This document shows, in pieces, positions 11,201 through 20,603 of a stretch of 51,349 bases of DNA. The notes beneath the pieces were generated by a model. That model did no database searches. It was not told where the DNA came from and saw only the letters and a program-made list of their open reading frames with translations. Each line of letters opens with the position of its first letter. Within the stretch, counting starts at the first letter, position 1. The stretch comes from Calocera cornea HHB12733 (taxonomy: Eukaryota > Basidiomycota > Dacrymycetes > Dacrymycetales > Dacrymycetaceae): positions 1 through 51,349 of the forward strand of contig KV424104.1 of NCBI GenBank assembly GCA_001632435.1. Reading direction: 5' to 3'. The position numbers and the translations under genes were made by a program.

Positions 11201-13004
11201 AAGGCCAAGAAGCGGAACGCCTTCCTCGCGTAGTGCGGGGCGGAGAAGGTGACGAAGGCGTTCGTGGAGGGCTCGCGCTTGGCCTCGTCGATCGCGCGCT
11301 CGTCGTCGATCTGCTTGCTGATGGTCGCGAGCTTGAGCGAGTAGTAGTCGATCGCGACGTCCATGCGCCGGCTGTAGCGGGGCTTCATGCGGATCAGCGG
11401 CTGGTACGGGTGCAGCAGCTCGGGCGGGAGCCGGTACAGCGCCTCCCACACCGTCTCTCCCTCGATGGGCAGGGGCGGCGCAGCCGTCTTCTCCCTCTCG
11501 AAGGCCTTTACGAACGGGCCGAGGGCCTCGATGAGCCGCTCGAGCCCGGCCTCGGTCTGCACTGCTCCCAGCGCACCGGGCTGCTGGAGGTGCTTCTCCG
11601 TCGTCGCGCCCCCGTACGCGGCGTGCTCCTTGATCGACAGCCCCCACGCGACGGCAGCGAGGACGTTAGCGGCGAGCTTGACGTGGAGGGCCTCGAGCTT
11701 GCGCAGGATGACCTCGCGCTGCTCGACGAGCGCGGCGAGCTCGGTCGTCTTCCGCGCGAGCACCACGTCCTCGACCATGGCCTCGCCCAGGCCCTGCGCC
11801 TCCTCGTCCACAGGCATGTTGTCCAAGTCCTTGACGAGCTGGTTCCGGATTACGCCGTACCAGCCGGCCCAGCCCCGCTGGAGGTACGCGGCGCGCAGCG
11901 TGGACTTTACGAGGTACTTCTCGAAGTAGGCCGCGAGCGCCGCTTCGCTCCGCATGTGCGCGGGGATGTTCTCGATCATGACTGTGCGGTGGCGCCGGCC
12001 GCGGAGCTGCTCCTGCCCCATGGGCGGGGGCTTGACGCTAGCGTCTAGGTACGTGTCAATGATCATCGCGTGCCGGTAGCGCAGTGAGCCGCGCGTAAGC
12101 CACACTGCGGGCAATGTGAGCCAAGGACAGCAACCGGCGGACACAGAACGCACTGAGCGCCACGATCCACGTTCCGACAAGCCAATACAGCTGCCAGCCA
12201 TCAGCACCCACAACGCTCCATTGCACGGACAGACTCACGATAACGACATGTACCCACAGGAACCGATCGGACGTGACCAGGTACTGCAAGCTCGCCTTGT
12301 TCATGCTCGCCTCGTGCACGTCGGGCGGGTTGAAGATGAGGTGTATGGGGAGGAGGATCGGGAGCGAGGTGCACACGTGCAGGAGGACGAACCAGACTGC
12401 CGGGTTCCGCAATAAGCATATACCCATCCAGACGAGGACAAGCGAGGGGGGCTCACCAGCAGCGGTCAGGTAGCGCACGTGCACTACCGAGTCGAGGCTG
12501 CGCGTGAGTGCGGGGAGCTTGTGCTCCGGGTAGAGGATTGTGGGGATGATCCACGAGAGCGGGGCGGCCTGCAGCACCGGCGGCTGGGGTTCTCTGCGAC
12601 CTCTGATGAGCTTATCTCCGGTACGTCAGAGCGGATAACAACGCACATTGACCAGCTTCTCGCCATGTAGAAGCTGCCCCCGGGCATTAGTTCGAATCGC
12701 CGTAACCAGGCAGGAGGGAGTGAACGCACTAGCCAAACTCCCACGTCTCCCTGCTCCCCAGCGGCCCGCCCAGCCTGGTCGTCTTCACATCCGGCCTGTA
12801 TGTGTGCGCCCTGACCCTGCGGAGGCACTCGAACACCGTCAGGCCCACGCCAGCTATGGACACCTAACGCCGAACAAGGACCGATCGCTGGATCAGTGGG
12901 CTGTCTCGGTAGGTGGGAGGTGCTGGGCTCACAGCGAATACAGCGTTGTTCGCCAAGCCCGAGTAGAGGCCGGAGTATGTTGACCGGTCGTTCACTGTCG
13001 ACAT
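8261..13004 (-). CDS. CSC1/TMEM63 (DUF221) family membrane channel
   Basis: A multi-pass plasma-membrane protein of the calcium-permeable, osmosensitive channel family (OSCA/TMEM63/Csc1). The start MSTVNDRSTYSGLYSGL at 13004 is typical. Early TM segments lie near 12300-12980, the large cytosolic loop at 11040-12080 (VMIENIPAHMRSEAALAAYF, NAFVTFSAPHYARKAFRFL) and the pore-forming TM bundle at 9650-11040 (SFLPTLLYSILVILIPPLLL, VCNAVFFFSLGVTTISSFV). A long polar, charged tail forms the last exon, 8261..9602. Other exons I could fix in frame: 9651..9745, 9795..9890, 9953..9957, 10011..10115, 10168..10258, 10294..10319 and 10363..10412. Exon edges from 10412 to 13004 are partly approximate. The gene has more than a dozen introns, a 5-nt micro-exon and one GC-AG intron (9746..9794). 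Fragments of it recur at 15700-16080 and 23500-23700. Confidence 0.9.
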
Positions 13005-13378
13005 CCTGTCGTCGTCGCTACAGAGAGGAGGAGAGAGGAGGAAGACTGTGCGGGGGGGGTGGCCGGTGCTATCGTGCTTTGAGCGAAGGAATGCGAGCTA
13101 CTCGGCCGTGCGCCATCTCCGGCTAGCGTGTGTTGTGCTCGCTCGCGAGGCGTGCCCGTGAGGGATGCCGGTCCCTGAGCGCGGGCGGCCAACGACGTAA
13201 TCGGGCGACTGACCCCATACATTCGCTCGCGTGCTCATGCGGCACCGACGTAATGAGCCTCCGTCCCTCCTCGGCGCAGTCCCGGCACGCCCCCAGCAGG
13301 TGTCCCTCCCCCGCATAAAGTCATCGCTTCCTCTGCTCAGGTGTGGAAGTGGGTTCCAATACAATAGATGTCCGTTCG
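13005..13378. other. 5' flank of the CSC1-type gene
   Basis: About 370 bp between the channel start codon and the repeat block. I see no convincing gene and no clear TATA box on either strand. Confidence 0.35.
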
Positions 13379-13570
13379 AAGGCTACAGACGCATGTTCCA
13401 AGACTGGCATGTGTGTCTGTAGTCTTGGAACTCGCATCTGTAGCCTTGCAATGCTTGTCTGTAGTCTTGCAATGATTGTCTTTACCCTATGGATGCACAT
13501 CACTAGCCATGGGATTTGTGTTGGAATGCACATCTGTAGCCATGGAACACGTGTCTGTAGCCATGTGCTG
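13379..13570. repeat. hairpin plus about 21-nt TCTGTAGYC tandem repeats
   Basis: A perfect-length inverted repeat pairs 13379-13405 with 13421-13447 (27-nt arms, about three mismatches, 15-nt loop). To its right, TCTGTAGCCTTGCAATGCTT-like units repeat about every 20-22 nt, several with CCATGGAAC or CCATGG variants, up to about 13570. The unit is unrelated to the GGARGCAAA array it adjoins. Confidence 0.7.
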
Positions 13571-13735
13571 CTATAAGGTTTACTTCCATATCTCTGTTTG
13601 CCTCTACTCCTTGACTTGCCTCTGTTTGGGATTCTCCTTCCACTCCTGAACTGGCTGCTGTTTGGCAATTTGCTTTCATGGAACAGTTTGCCTCCATGCA
13701 GGTGGTTTGCATCCCCTCCATATGGTTTCTTCCCT
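13571..13735 (-). repeat. 18-nt array 3, left arm (reverse orientation)
   Basis: Units read TTTGCCTCC or TTTGCTTTC on the plus strand, so the core GGAGGCAAA lies on the minus strand. The arm is AT-richer than its surroundings and faces the forward arm at 13880-14375. Confidence 0.7.
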
Positions 13736-13879
13736 ATGTATTCTGCTCTCACACTTCAATTTCCTTTGGCCATTAAGGTTGCTCCTGTAGAGAAATATTC
13801 TGTCAGAAAGATACCAAGTAGAAACTGCAGAGAGACACACCAAGCATGCCTTCAAATAGGCTAACTTTTCCGTGGGAGC

Positions 13880-14375
13880 AATCCACATAACAGAAGCAAG
13901 AAAAATGGAGGCAAACCTTGCATGGAGACAAATAATATTGGGGATGCAAATCAACAAGTGGAGGCAAATCAAACAATGGAGACAAACTATTCAACAACAG
14001 AGGCAAATGTGGTTGTGGATACAAATCCCCAGGTGGAGGCTAATAGGGCAGTGGATGCAAACTTGACTCTGGAGGCAGAATTTGTTTCAGAGGCAAATTA
14101 TGAACTGGAGGAAAGTGAGATAGTGGAGGCAAATGTAGTAATGGAAGCAATTTTGTTGTGGAAGCAAATAACCAGTGGAAGCAAACAAGAAAGTGGAAGC
14201 AAATCATGTAGTGGAGACAAAACAGTTAGCAGAGGGGAAAGGGAAGCAGAAGCAATACATGTGGTGGATGCAAATCAAGTAGCAGAGGTAAGTGGCAAAA
14301 CAGCAGAGCGGATGCAAAGGTAGCTTGGAAGCAGAACTGCCCCGACACGGAAGCAAGGCCTCCTTGACGCCGACA
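13880..14375 (+). repeat. 18-nt array 3, right arm (forward orientation)
   Basis: Many units of GTGGAGGCAAAT plus about six variable bases, in strict 18-nt steps over long stretches. Because 18 is a multiple of three, an open frame (13922-14323) survives and encodes a six-residue VEANxx periodicity; I regard it as a by-product. The arm runs to about 160 bp from the PH-domain pseudogene fragment. Confidence 0.8.
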
Positions 14376-14529
14376 CCGGTGAGCAGTAAACCGAGGTATA
14401 TGTGTACTATATCTGTAACCTATGCAGAGCATAGAGTGATTGACCCGAAGGTGGGAAGCCCTGGCTTCGGCTCCGGCTCCTTGGATTGGGACGCTGGGGA
14501 GGCATGCGCGTGCGAAGCTGGGGGTTCGC

Positions 14530-14945
14530 GCACGATCATCCCCGACTACAGACAGATCCTCGCTCCACAAGCACCTCACGGTCCTCACCCTGCCAAATAA
14601 AGTGCACAGGCAAGGTCACCCGCCCAAGGAGGATCTGCTTGAGCCACCCCTCGCGCTCCACCTGGCCGACGGCGAACACGCGCGGGGACTCCTCACGGCT
14701 CTCGTACATGGCAGTGTTGTGATCGCGAAAGTGAAAGAAAGGCTTAGGGGCTTTGTGTATCCGCTGTGACCATGTAGAAGTCGTCGCCGTCGACGGAGCA
14801 CAGGATAGGCTCTTCCTTTCCCTGCGCAATGATGCTGTAACCAATAGGTCAATCAGTGGTATGACGCGGGTTCCGCACCTTACCAGCTTTGCTCAGGTAG
14901 AAACTGCCCTCGTGAAAGCGGCTTCCCCGCGCTTCTTGTCTTACT
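14530..14945 (-). pseudogene. decayed PH-domain exons, copy of the RA-PH gene
   Basis: On the minus strand this matches two adjacent exons and their intron in the RA-PH gene (about 16740-17040). Visible pieces are GSFYLSKAG, GKEEPILCS, FYMVT, HKAPKPFFHF and VFAVGQVEREGW. An extra base near 14765 (CCGCTGTGACC here, CCGCGTGACC in the intact gene) shifts the frame after FYMVT and gives an early stop. No RA region or C-terminal tail is present. It is the first element of composite locus I. Confidence 0.8.
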
Positions 14946-15051
14946 CCCTCGATGGGCGAGCCGGTCATGTGACTGTCCGGGACCTAGCTCATCACGCACG
15001 CGGCAGCTGCGAGGGTGAGCATCGCGCCCATTACTGCTTACCACCACCACC

Positions 15052-15666
15052 ATGCTGCCCTACGCACTCCCCTCGCTCCTCTCTGAGTTCCTCCAGACTG
15101 CAAACACCTACTTGCCTCTCACGCTTATCTTGCCGCCTCTGCTCGTCGCTGTCCTTACGGTCCTCATCATCGGCCTGCTGTCGCTCGATATTCGACCCGC
15201 GCATACATCGTCCTCCCCGTCTGCTCGCTCGTCCGGCTCCGTGGCTGATCCCTCCCCGCGCGATGTCGCAACCGCTCATCCAAGCCCTAGTGCTGTCCCC
15301 ACGGCTGGTGCTGTCCCCACGGCTGGTGCTCCATCTCGTGCTCCTCCCGCGTCGTCGCCGCTCGACCGAGCGGACTCGCTCACAGCAGTCAGTTTCATGA
15401 TCCTCACCCAGCGTACGGTCCAGTTCGCCACGCCTCTGTGCGCGTATTCGTCTGCCCCGAAACGTCCGGTAGATGTTCCACGCACGGGTCTTGACTCTAC
15501 TGCTGTGGATCGCGCTCGACCTGTCTGGGGCCTGCTCAGTCGGATTCCGTGGGTAGTATACGACACGTCCTATCGCCTGGAGGGCCTTTCTGGCCGACAA
15601 TTCACCCGCCAAGAGGCGATCGAGCTCGGGTATCCCAATCCTCCCGCTGCGAATCCTGTCGACTAA
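15052..15666 (+). CDS. hypothetical protein with one N-terminal membrane segment
   Basis: An uninterrupted 204-aa frame begins MLPYALPSLLSEFLQ, has a hydrophobic stretch about residues 22-46 (LPPLLVAVLTVLIIGLLSL), a Pro/Ser/Ala-rich linker with a short internal duplication (SAVPTAGAVPTAG), and a C-terminal half without a motif I recognise. A decayed counterpart lies on the minus strand at about 23720-24380, where the frame is broken. Since both copies sit among gene fragments, this may be a surviving relic rather than a functional gene. No function can be assigned. Confidence 0.4.
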   Translation: MLPYALPSLLSEFLQTANTYLPLTLILPPLLVAVLTVLIIGLLSLDIRPAHTSSSPSARSSGSVADPSPRDVATAHPSPSAVPTAGAVPTAGAPSRAPPASSPLDRADSLTAVSFMILTQRTVQFATPLCAYSSAPKRPVDVPRTGLDSTAVDRARPVWGLLSRIPWVVYDTSYRLEGLSGRQFTRQEAIELGYPNPPAANPVD

Positions 15667-15699
15667 CCGCGCTCTCGTACCGTCAACGCTCCTTTCACC

Positions 15700-16125
15700 G
15701 GAACTCAACCCCACTCTCGTTCACCACAACATCTTCTCTCCTCCTGTGAGTCGAGAACGAGATCGGTCATACTCCAGCTGTCTCCCTTCAGACAGCCTAC
15801 TTCCTGCCGAGGGACCCCTCGTGTCCCGATTTCTCCTAATCCCTTTTGCTACGCAGTCTTGACATTTCGATCAAGCACTATACCCATGCGGGCTCCCCAA
15901 CTCGGGCCCCTCCCAGTTCGTGGAGGAGACGAAGGAGAACCTCGACCGGGCCGATCTCGTCACGATCGACCTGTCCGAAGTTTTCTCCCAACTGTGCTCT
16001 TCTCGATCCGCGTCATCCTTCTCGCACCCCTGCTCCTGTTCCTCCCGAACCATGGTCACCTATTCTATCGTTTTCGGCCCGTCATGTTATACCATGCATG
16101 TCCGCTTTATCCCACTGTAACGTGC
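15700..16125 (+). pseudogene. CSC1-type gene fragment interrupted by a 2OG oxygenase fragment
   Basis: The ends of this stretch match the CSC1-type gene at about 10760-10960. 15710-15760 corresponds to the exon end and the GTGAGTCG donor; 15976-16060 encodes FLPTVLFSIRVILLAPLLL followed by NHGH, compared with FLPTLLYSILVILIPPLLL in the gene. Between them, 15860-15976 matches 40361-40479, the 5' flank and first codons of the 2OG oxygenase gene, with the start region damaged. Sequence after NHGH (to about 16125) does not match the channel gene but does match locus II. No usable frame spans it. Confidence 0.8.
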
Positions 16126-16403
16126 AAGTGGTTGATGGTCATATAATGGATTAGTTGCACGCATGTCCCGGTCTTCCACAGCTGACGAGAGAGCACATCA
16201 TTGCCGAATTCATCACAGATACAGCCGGCTCCGACCATAGAGGGGGTAAGATAGAATACAATGGAGCGATAGCGGTACACAATGTCTGTCTAGTGCTACA
16301 TGACAACTCCCCTCCCGCCACTCGACATTAACGAAGCATCCTCTCTCGTCCCAACAAAGCATTGCACAGAACAGCACAGCACAGTACGCAGCACGGCACG
16401 CGC
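16126..16403. other. 3' flank of the RA-PH gene
   Basis: Short intergenic sequence after composite locus I; probably the 3' UTR of the minus-strand RA-PH gene. No gene seen. Confidence 0.35.
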
Positions 16404-18555
16404 TCACTTCCTCGCCAGCACGCCAAGCAGCGTCCCGGCCTGGAAGGGGTTGGCTGAGCGCGAGCCCGCGCGAGGCAGGGAAGGCGCATTGCTCGTGGCA
16501 GCAGCAGCAGCAGCGGCCGCGGCCGCGTGCTGGCGCACCGTCCGCGCGCGGGCGAGCATCTGCGCTTCGGCGCCCTGGCTCGGGGCCGCTGGGCCTGGGG
16601 CTGCGGCTGGGCCTGGGGCTGGGGCGTGCGCTGCGGGCAGTTCGCGCGCGAGCACTGCCGACTACAATCCAGGCGCACCGTCCCGTCAGCAGCTCGGCCT
16701 GCTAAGGAGGAAACGAGGGGACTCACGCGTGCAAGGAGGCACTGCTCGATCCAGCGCTCGCCCTCGACCTGTCCGACGGCAAAGACGTGCAGGGACTCGT
16801 CGGGGTTCTCGTACAAGGCGATGTTGTCGGTCGACTTTATGGCGAAGATGAAGGGCTTGGGCGCCTTGTGGATCCGCGTGACCATGTAGACGTCGTGGTT
16901 GTTGGCCGAGCACAGGAAGGGCTCCTCCTTGCCCCCCTGCAGCCCGCCATCAATCAGCGAGTCTGGTAGGGGGGACGATGGGAATGCCGCACGCACCTTT
17001 CCGGCCTTGCTGAGGTAGAAACTGCCCTCGTGGAGGCGGAGGTGCCGCTTGGACCACTTGCCGCGCTTCACCTGCCACTGCACGTCGCTCTGCGCATTCG
17101 GAGGGAGGGAAGGCACTGCCTGCCGTGGAGGGGGGGGGGGGTCGTCACTACCGCACTCGTCGGGCGGAGCGAGTGAACGCGCTCACCTTCCTGCTCAGCA
17201 GGCTGGCCAGGCCCCAGTGCTTGATCATGAACGCGTTGACGGGGCGGTGCATGTCCCAGGCGTCGCAGACCTTGCGCAGGCGCTCGAACTCGCGCACGGG
17301 CCGTTCTGTGCTCGCATCAGCACTGCTCCACACCACACCGCAGCACGGCCGGGCCGAGCCGAACAGAACAGAACAGAACAGAACAGGACGGACCCATGCC
17401 AAAGTCGTTCGCGAGCTCCCAGAGCGTCAGCTCGCTCGTCCGGGACACGGGCACGGACACGTCGCCCGCCATCTTGAGAACGGCGTCGAGCGCCGAGCGG
17501 GCGGTGGTGGACGCGTCCACGTCGAGCCTGACGGACCGCTGGAGGTCGAACAGGTACACGTCGACGGTGAACAGGACTTCTGGCTGGGGCTGCAGCGCCG
17601 GCTGCGGCGGGTCCGAGTAGCGCTCCGCTGCGGGTCTTCTCGGCTCCCGCTCCCGCTCCCGCTGGGCGGCCTCGCTGGGGGCTGTGGGCGGCTCGCGCCG
17701 GTGGGGAGGGGTGTGCCTGGCCGTGGGGCGGGAGAGCGGGTGGGGGGCGGCCGCGGCGGGCTCGAGCGGATCCTTCGCGCCCTCGGCGCGCCGGTGCATC
17801 GTGCCCGAGCGCGACACGGCCTGGGAGGACGTTGCGGAGGTACCCCGCTGAGGAGCCGAAGCCTGGGCCTCGGTCTGGGTCGGGGGCCCGCCGGGCGCTG
17901 CCGAGCTCTTCAGGCCGTGCCCGGCTTGGGAGGGGTGCGGCGCCAGCGGAGGAGGGTTGACAGCGTACGGCGGGGGGTTGTCCGCCTGCCTCTCCCGGTC
18001 CCGGTCCCGGTCCCGGTCTCTTGAGCGGTACACGGCCGGGGCAGCCATGGGCCCGCGGGTGGAGGGCGACAGTGTGGATGGGGGTATGACGACGGTGGAA
18101 GTGAAGGCGGAGCCTGCTGGAGCGAGGGCGGGCGCGGGGGGGTTCAGCTTGAGCTGCATGAGCCTGCGCATGAGCTCTTCTGCCGGCAGGCCTGGAGAGG
18201 GCGCAGGAGCAAGGGCAGGCACAGGCACGGGCACGGGCGCGGGGGCTGACTTTGGTTTCTGGCGGCGGCGGGCCGAGCTGATGCGGATCGACTTCTGCGC
18301 TTGGAGCGCCGTGGGGATCCCCCTGGCCAGCGGCACGTCGTCGTCGTCGTCGTCCTGTCCAACCCCGTCTCCCTCTCCCTCTCCGTCTGTCGGAATAGTC
18401 AGAGCACGCCCTCTAGGGACGGGACGGGACGGGACGGGATGATGCGCACTCTCGAGTGTCTCTGCCGGGGTCCTGTAGTCCGAGTTGCCAGAGACGGAGG
18501 ATGCGCGTGAGCGGGTGTGCTGCTGCGGGCGGGGGATGGTTAGGGTGCGCTGCAT
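16404..18555 (-). CDS. RA-PH domain signalling adaptor
   Basis: Model: complement(join(16404..16661,16727..16936,16997..17089,17187..17305,17394..18555)), 613 aa, all junctions in frame. The first exon is long, low-complexity and Pro/Ser/Arg-rich (RDRDRDRDRERQ) and ends in a Ras-association-like fold (VLFTVDVYLFDLQRSVRLDV, ELTLWELANDFGM). A PH domain follows (VQWQVKRGKWSKRHLRLHEG, GSFYLSKAGK, HDVYMVTRIHKAP, VFAVGQVEGERWIEQCLLAR). The order RA then PH recalls Grb7/MRL-type adaptors, which link small GTPases to membranes (family knowledge). The C-tail is Ala-rich. Simple repeats occur in exon and intron. Decayed copies of the PH exons lie at 14530-14945 and 24480-25440. The specific partner is unknown. 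Confidence 0.85.
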
Positions 18556-19291
18556 CCTGCTGCTGCTGCTGCTGCTGGGGGTGTGCTGGGGTTCACGAGT
18601 GTTGGATAGAGTGGCCAGTGGGCGGGAGGGTGTTGGGGTGTTGGGGTATTGGGGTGGGGGGTGTGGGTGTGGGGCGGTCTAGAGCATACAAGGGGGTAAG
18701 GAGCGACAGAGTGAGTGAGTGAGGGGATAGCAAGCGAGTGTGTGTGCTGGCGCGCGTGTGGTCAACTAGTACTAGTGGTGATGTGACACGTAACGATGAG
18801 CCGCGAGTGAGGTGAGGTGACATGCCATGCCATGCGCGCGCCGTGCCAAGCACTGTGCACACCCACATGCAACCATTGTGTGTTGCATTTGTCAACCGCG
18901 GGCGCAACAACCAAAGCCACGAGTTTGCTCACTGTCCTTAGGACACACTCAATCATGTCCTTTGCTTCCCATATCTTAGAGTGTCTGTATTTCTGTGAAT
19001 CGCATAGAATAAGCGCCCCTAGAAGTTACTTATATGGAATATCCTCTATAGGGTTGTTAGGTGTCGACAGCGCGGTTAGCAGACCGTAATCGAAAAGCAT
19101 TCCATACTCCTGCACGTCATCCAGCACTTACCTCCGACGGATCACTCTTCCCGCGGACGGCCACGGGGGTAGATGGGAGCACAGGACGGGTGGGGGAACC
19201 ACGAGGTAAATAGCGTATTCAACAGGATTTTAGGGTATGGAAGGGTCGGTTAAGGCAAGCACTATTCTACCCGCAACCCATCCGCAACTCC
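18556..19291. other. intergenic region between RA-PH and porin genes
   Basis: About 735 bp. It starts with G/T-rich simple sequence upstream of the RA-PH start (GGGTGTTGGGGT-type runs, 18620-18680). The rest is unremarkable and contains no supported gene. Confidence 0.4.
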
Positions 19292-20353
19292 TCAGCCCTC
19301 GAACGTAAAGCTGGCACCGACCTTGTGCGCAGGCTGCGCACCGGCAGTCTCGTTCAGCCTCTGCGTGTCCAGTGCAAGGCCAAACGACGCCTTCACGCCG
19401 GGCCTGAGCGCCTGCGTGTAGCCGAGGCAGAGAACGCCAGCGTTGTTGATCTTGGCCTTGACGAACGCCGACGCATCGAGGTAGCTGGGCACACACAAGT
19501 CAGAAAGAATGAACATGGCAGGCACAGTCGGAGCACATACGCCTTGGCACCAACCTCCAGGTTGACGTTGCCGTGGGTCGACTTGGTGTCGTAGATCGCC
19601 TTGGCACCGGCCTCGACGTCGCGGTTCACGCGGTGGTAGTACGACGCGGCAAAGGTGCTCAGGTTGCCGAGCCCGTGCAGCGTCACGGCGTACTCGGGCG
19701 CGCTGTAGCCGACGGCGGCCGCGTAGCGGGTGACCTTGCCCTGCGTGACGTCGTACGACGCCTCGGCACCGACGAGGAAGCCGTCGCGGCCGACGACGGT
19801 GTCAGCGGTGAAGGTAGGGCCCTGTCATCGAGCGCGTCAGCACCGAGCGTGCCGTACCTCGCGAATCTCTCACCTTGAACAGGTCAAGGACCGCGCGGGT
19901 GTGGAGCGCCGGCTGCTTGTAGACGACGCCAATCTGCGCGCTCTTGTTGTTCGCCGCCTTGTCGGGCAGGAGCGACGCGTTCAGGTCGATCTTGAGGCCC
20001 TTTGCGATCTGGTTCTCGAGCTCGACCTGCGACTTGAGCACGTTGGCGGTCGTCCAGCCCTGCGTGAACGTGACGCCGTTCTTGACGTCGACGTACTTGG
20101 CCTCGAGGTCCCCGTTGATCGCGGTCGACTTGGAGTCGCGCAGGCCGGCAACCTTGAACGTCACGTTCGACGGCGTCTTGGTCTTCACCTCGAGGTTCGT
20201 GCCGTAGATGGGGAAGTCCTTGCCCAGCAGGTCGTTGCCGGACTTGCCGAGGTCCTGGAGAATAGAACGGGCATGTCAGTACAGGAAGCGACGACGTGTA
20301 TGCGCATGTCTGCGTGCCTTCCAGGAAGGGGGAACAGGCTGAGGGACGGACAT
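19292..20353 (-). CDS. POR1: mitochondrial outer-membrane porin (VDAC)
   Basis: Voltage-dependent anion channel of the outer mitochondrial membrane, a beta-barrel for metabolites and nucleotides. Model: complement(join(19292..19484,19541..19821,19874..20254,20318..20353)), 296 aa, the usual porin length. It starts [20 protein letters not shown], followed by DLLGKDF, the [10 protein letters not shown] strand and the C-terminal [11 protein letters not shown]. The first exon encodes only 12 residues and the first intron (20255..20317) has a GC donor (AAG/GCACGC). The start codon is 250 bp from that of the divergent cyclophilin gene. Confidence 0.96.
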
Positions 20354-20603
20354 GATGGTGGACAAGTGCGGTACGGGTGTGGTGGATGGGAGCAAAGCGG
20401 GGTGGAGACGCAGGGGCGGACACCGCGGGCAAAAACACGCCTTCCGTCCCTTCGGTGACGGAGTGACGACTTTGCCCGGCCGCTTTCGGGGGTCCACGTG
20501 CGCAAACCGCCTCGCCACTCTGCTCCCGCCGTCCCCTCCCACAAGTCAGGCGCGCGTGAGCGGCAGCAGCAACGCGCACCCTATGCTGCTATAGGAGGAC
20601 TCG
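20354..20603. promoter_or_regulatory. shared divergent promoter, porin and WD40-cyclophilin
   Basis: Only 250 bp separate the two start codons, so both 5' UTRs and promoters must share it. No clear TATA box is seen on either strand. Confidence 0.6.

Noticed and set aside
10759..12048. 429-codon plus-strand open frame
   Set aside because: It is antisense to the conserved cytosolic loop of the CSC1-type gene; its Arg/Leu-rich content comes from GC-rich codon shadowing.
12685..12700. TTAGTTCGAATCGCCG as a tRNA T-loop
   Set aside because: It lies in an intron of the CSC1-type gene and no cloverleaf can be drawn around it.
17125..18024. 299-codon plus-strand open frame
   Set aside because: Antisense to the RA-PH gene, whose minus-strand frame has clear domains and introns.
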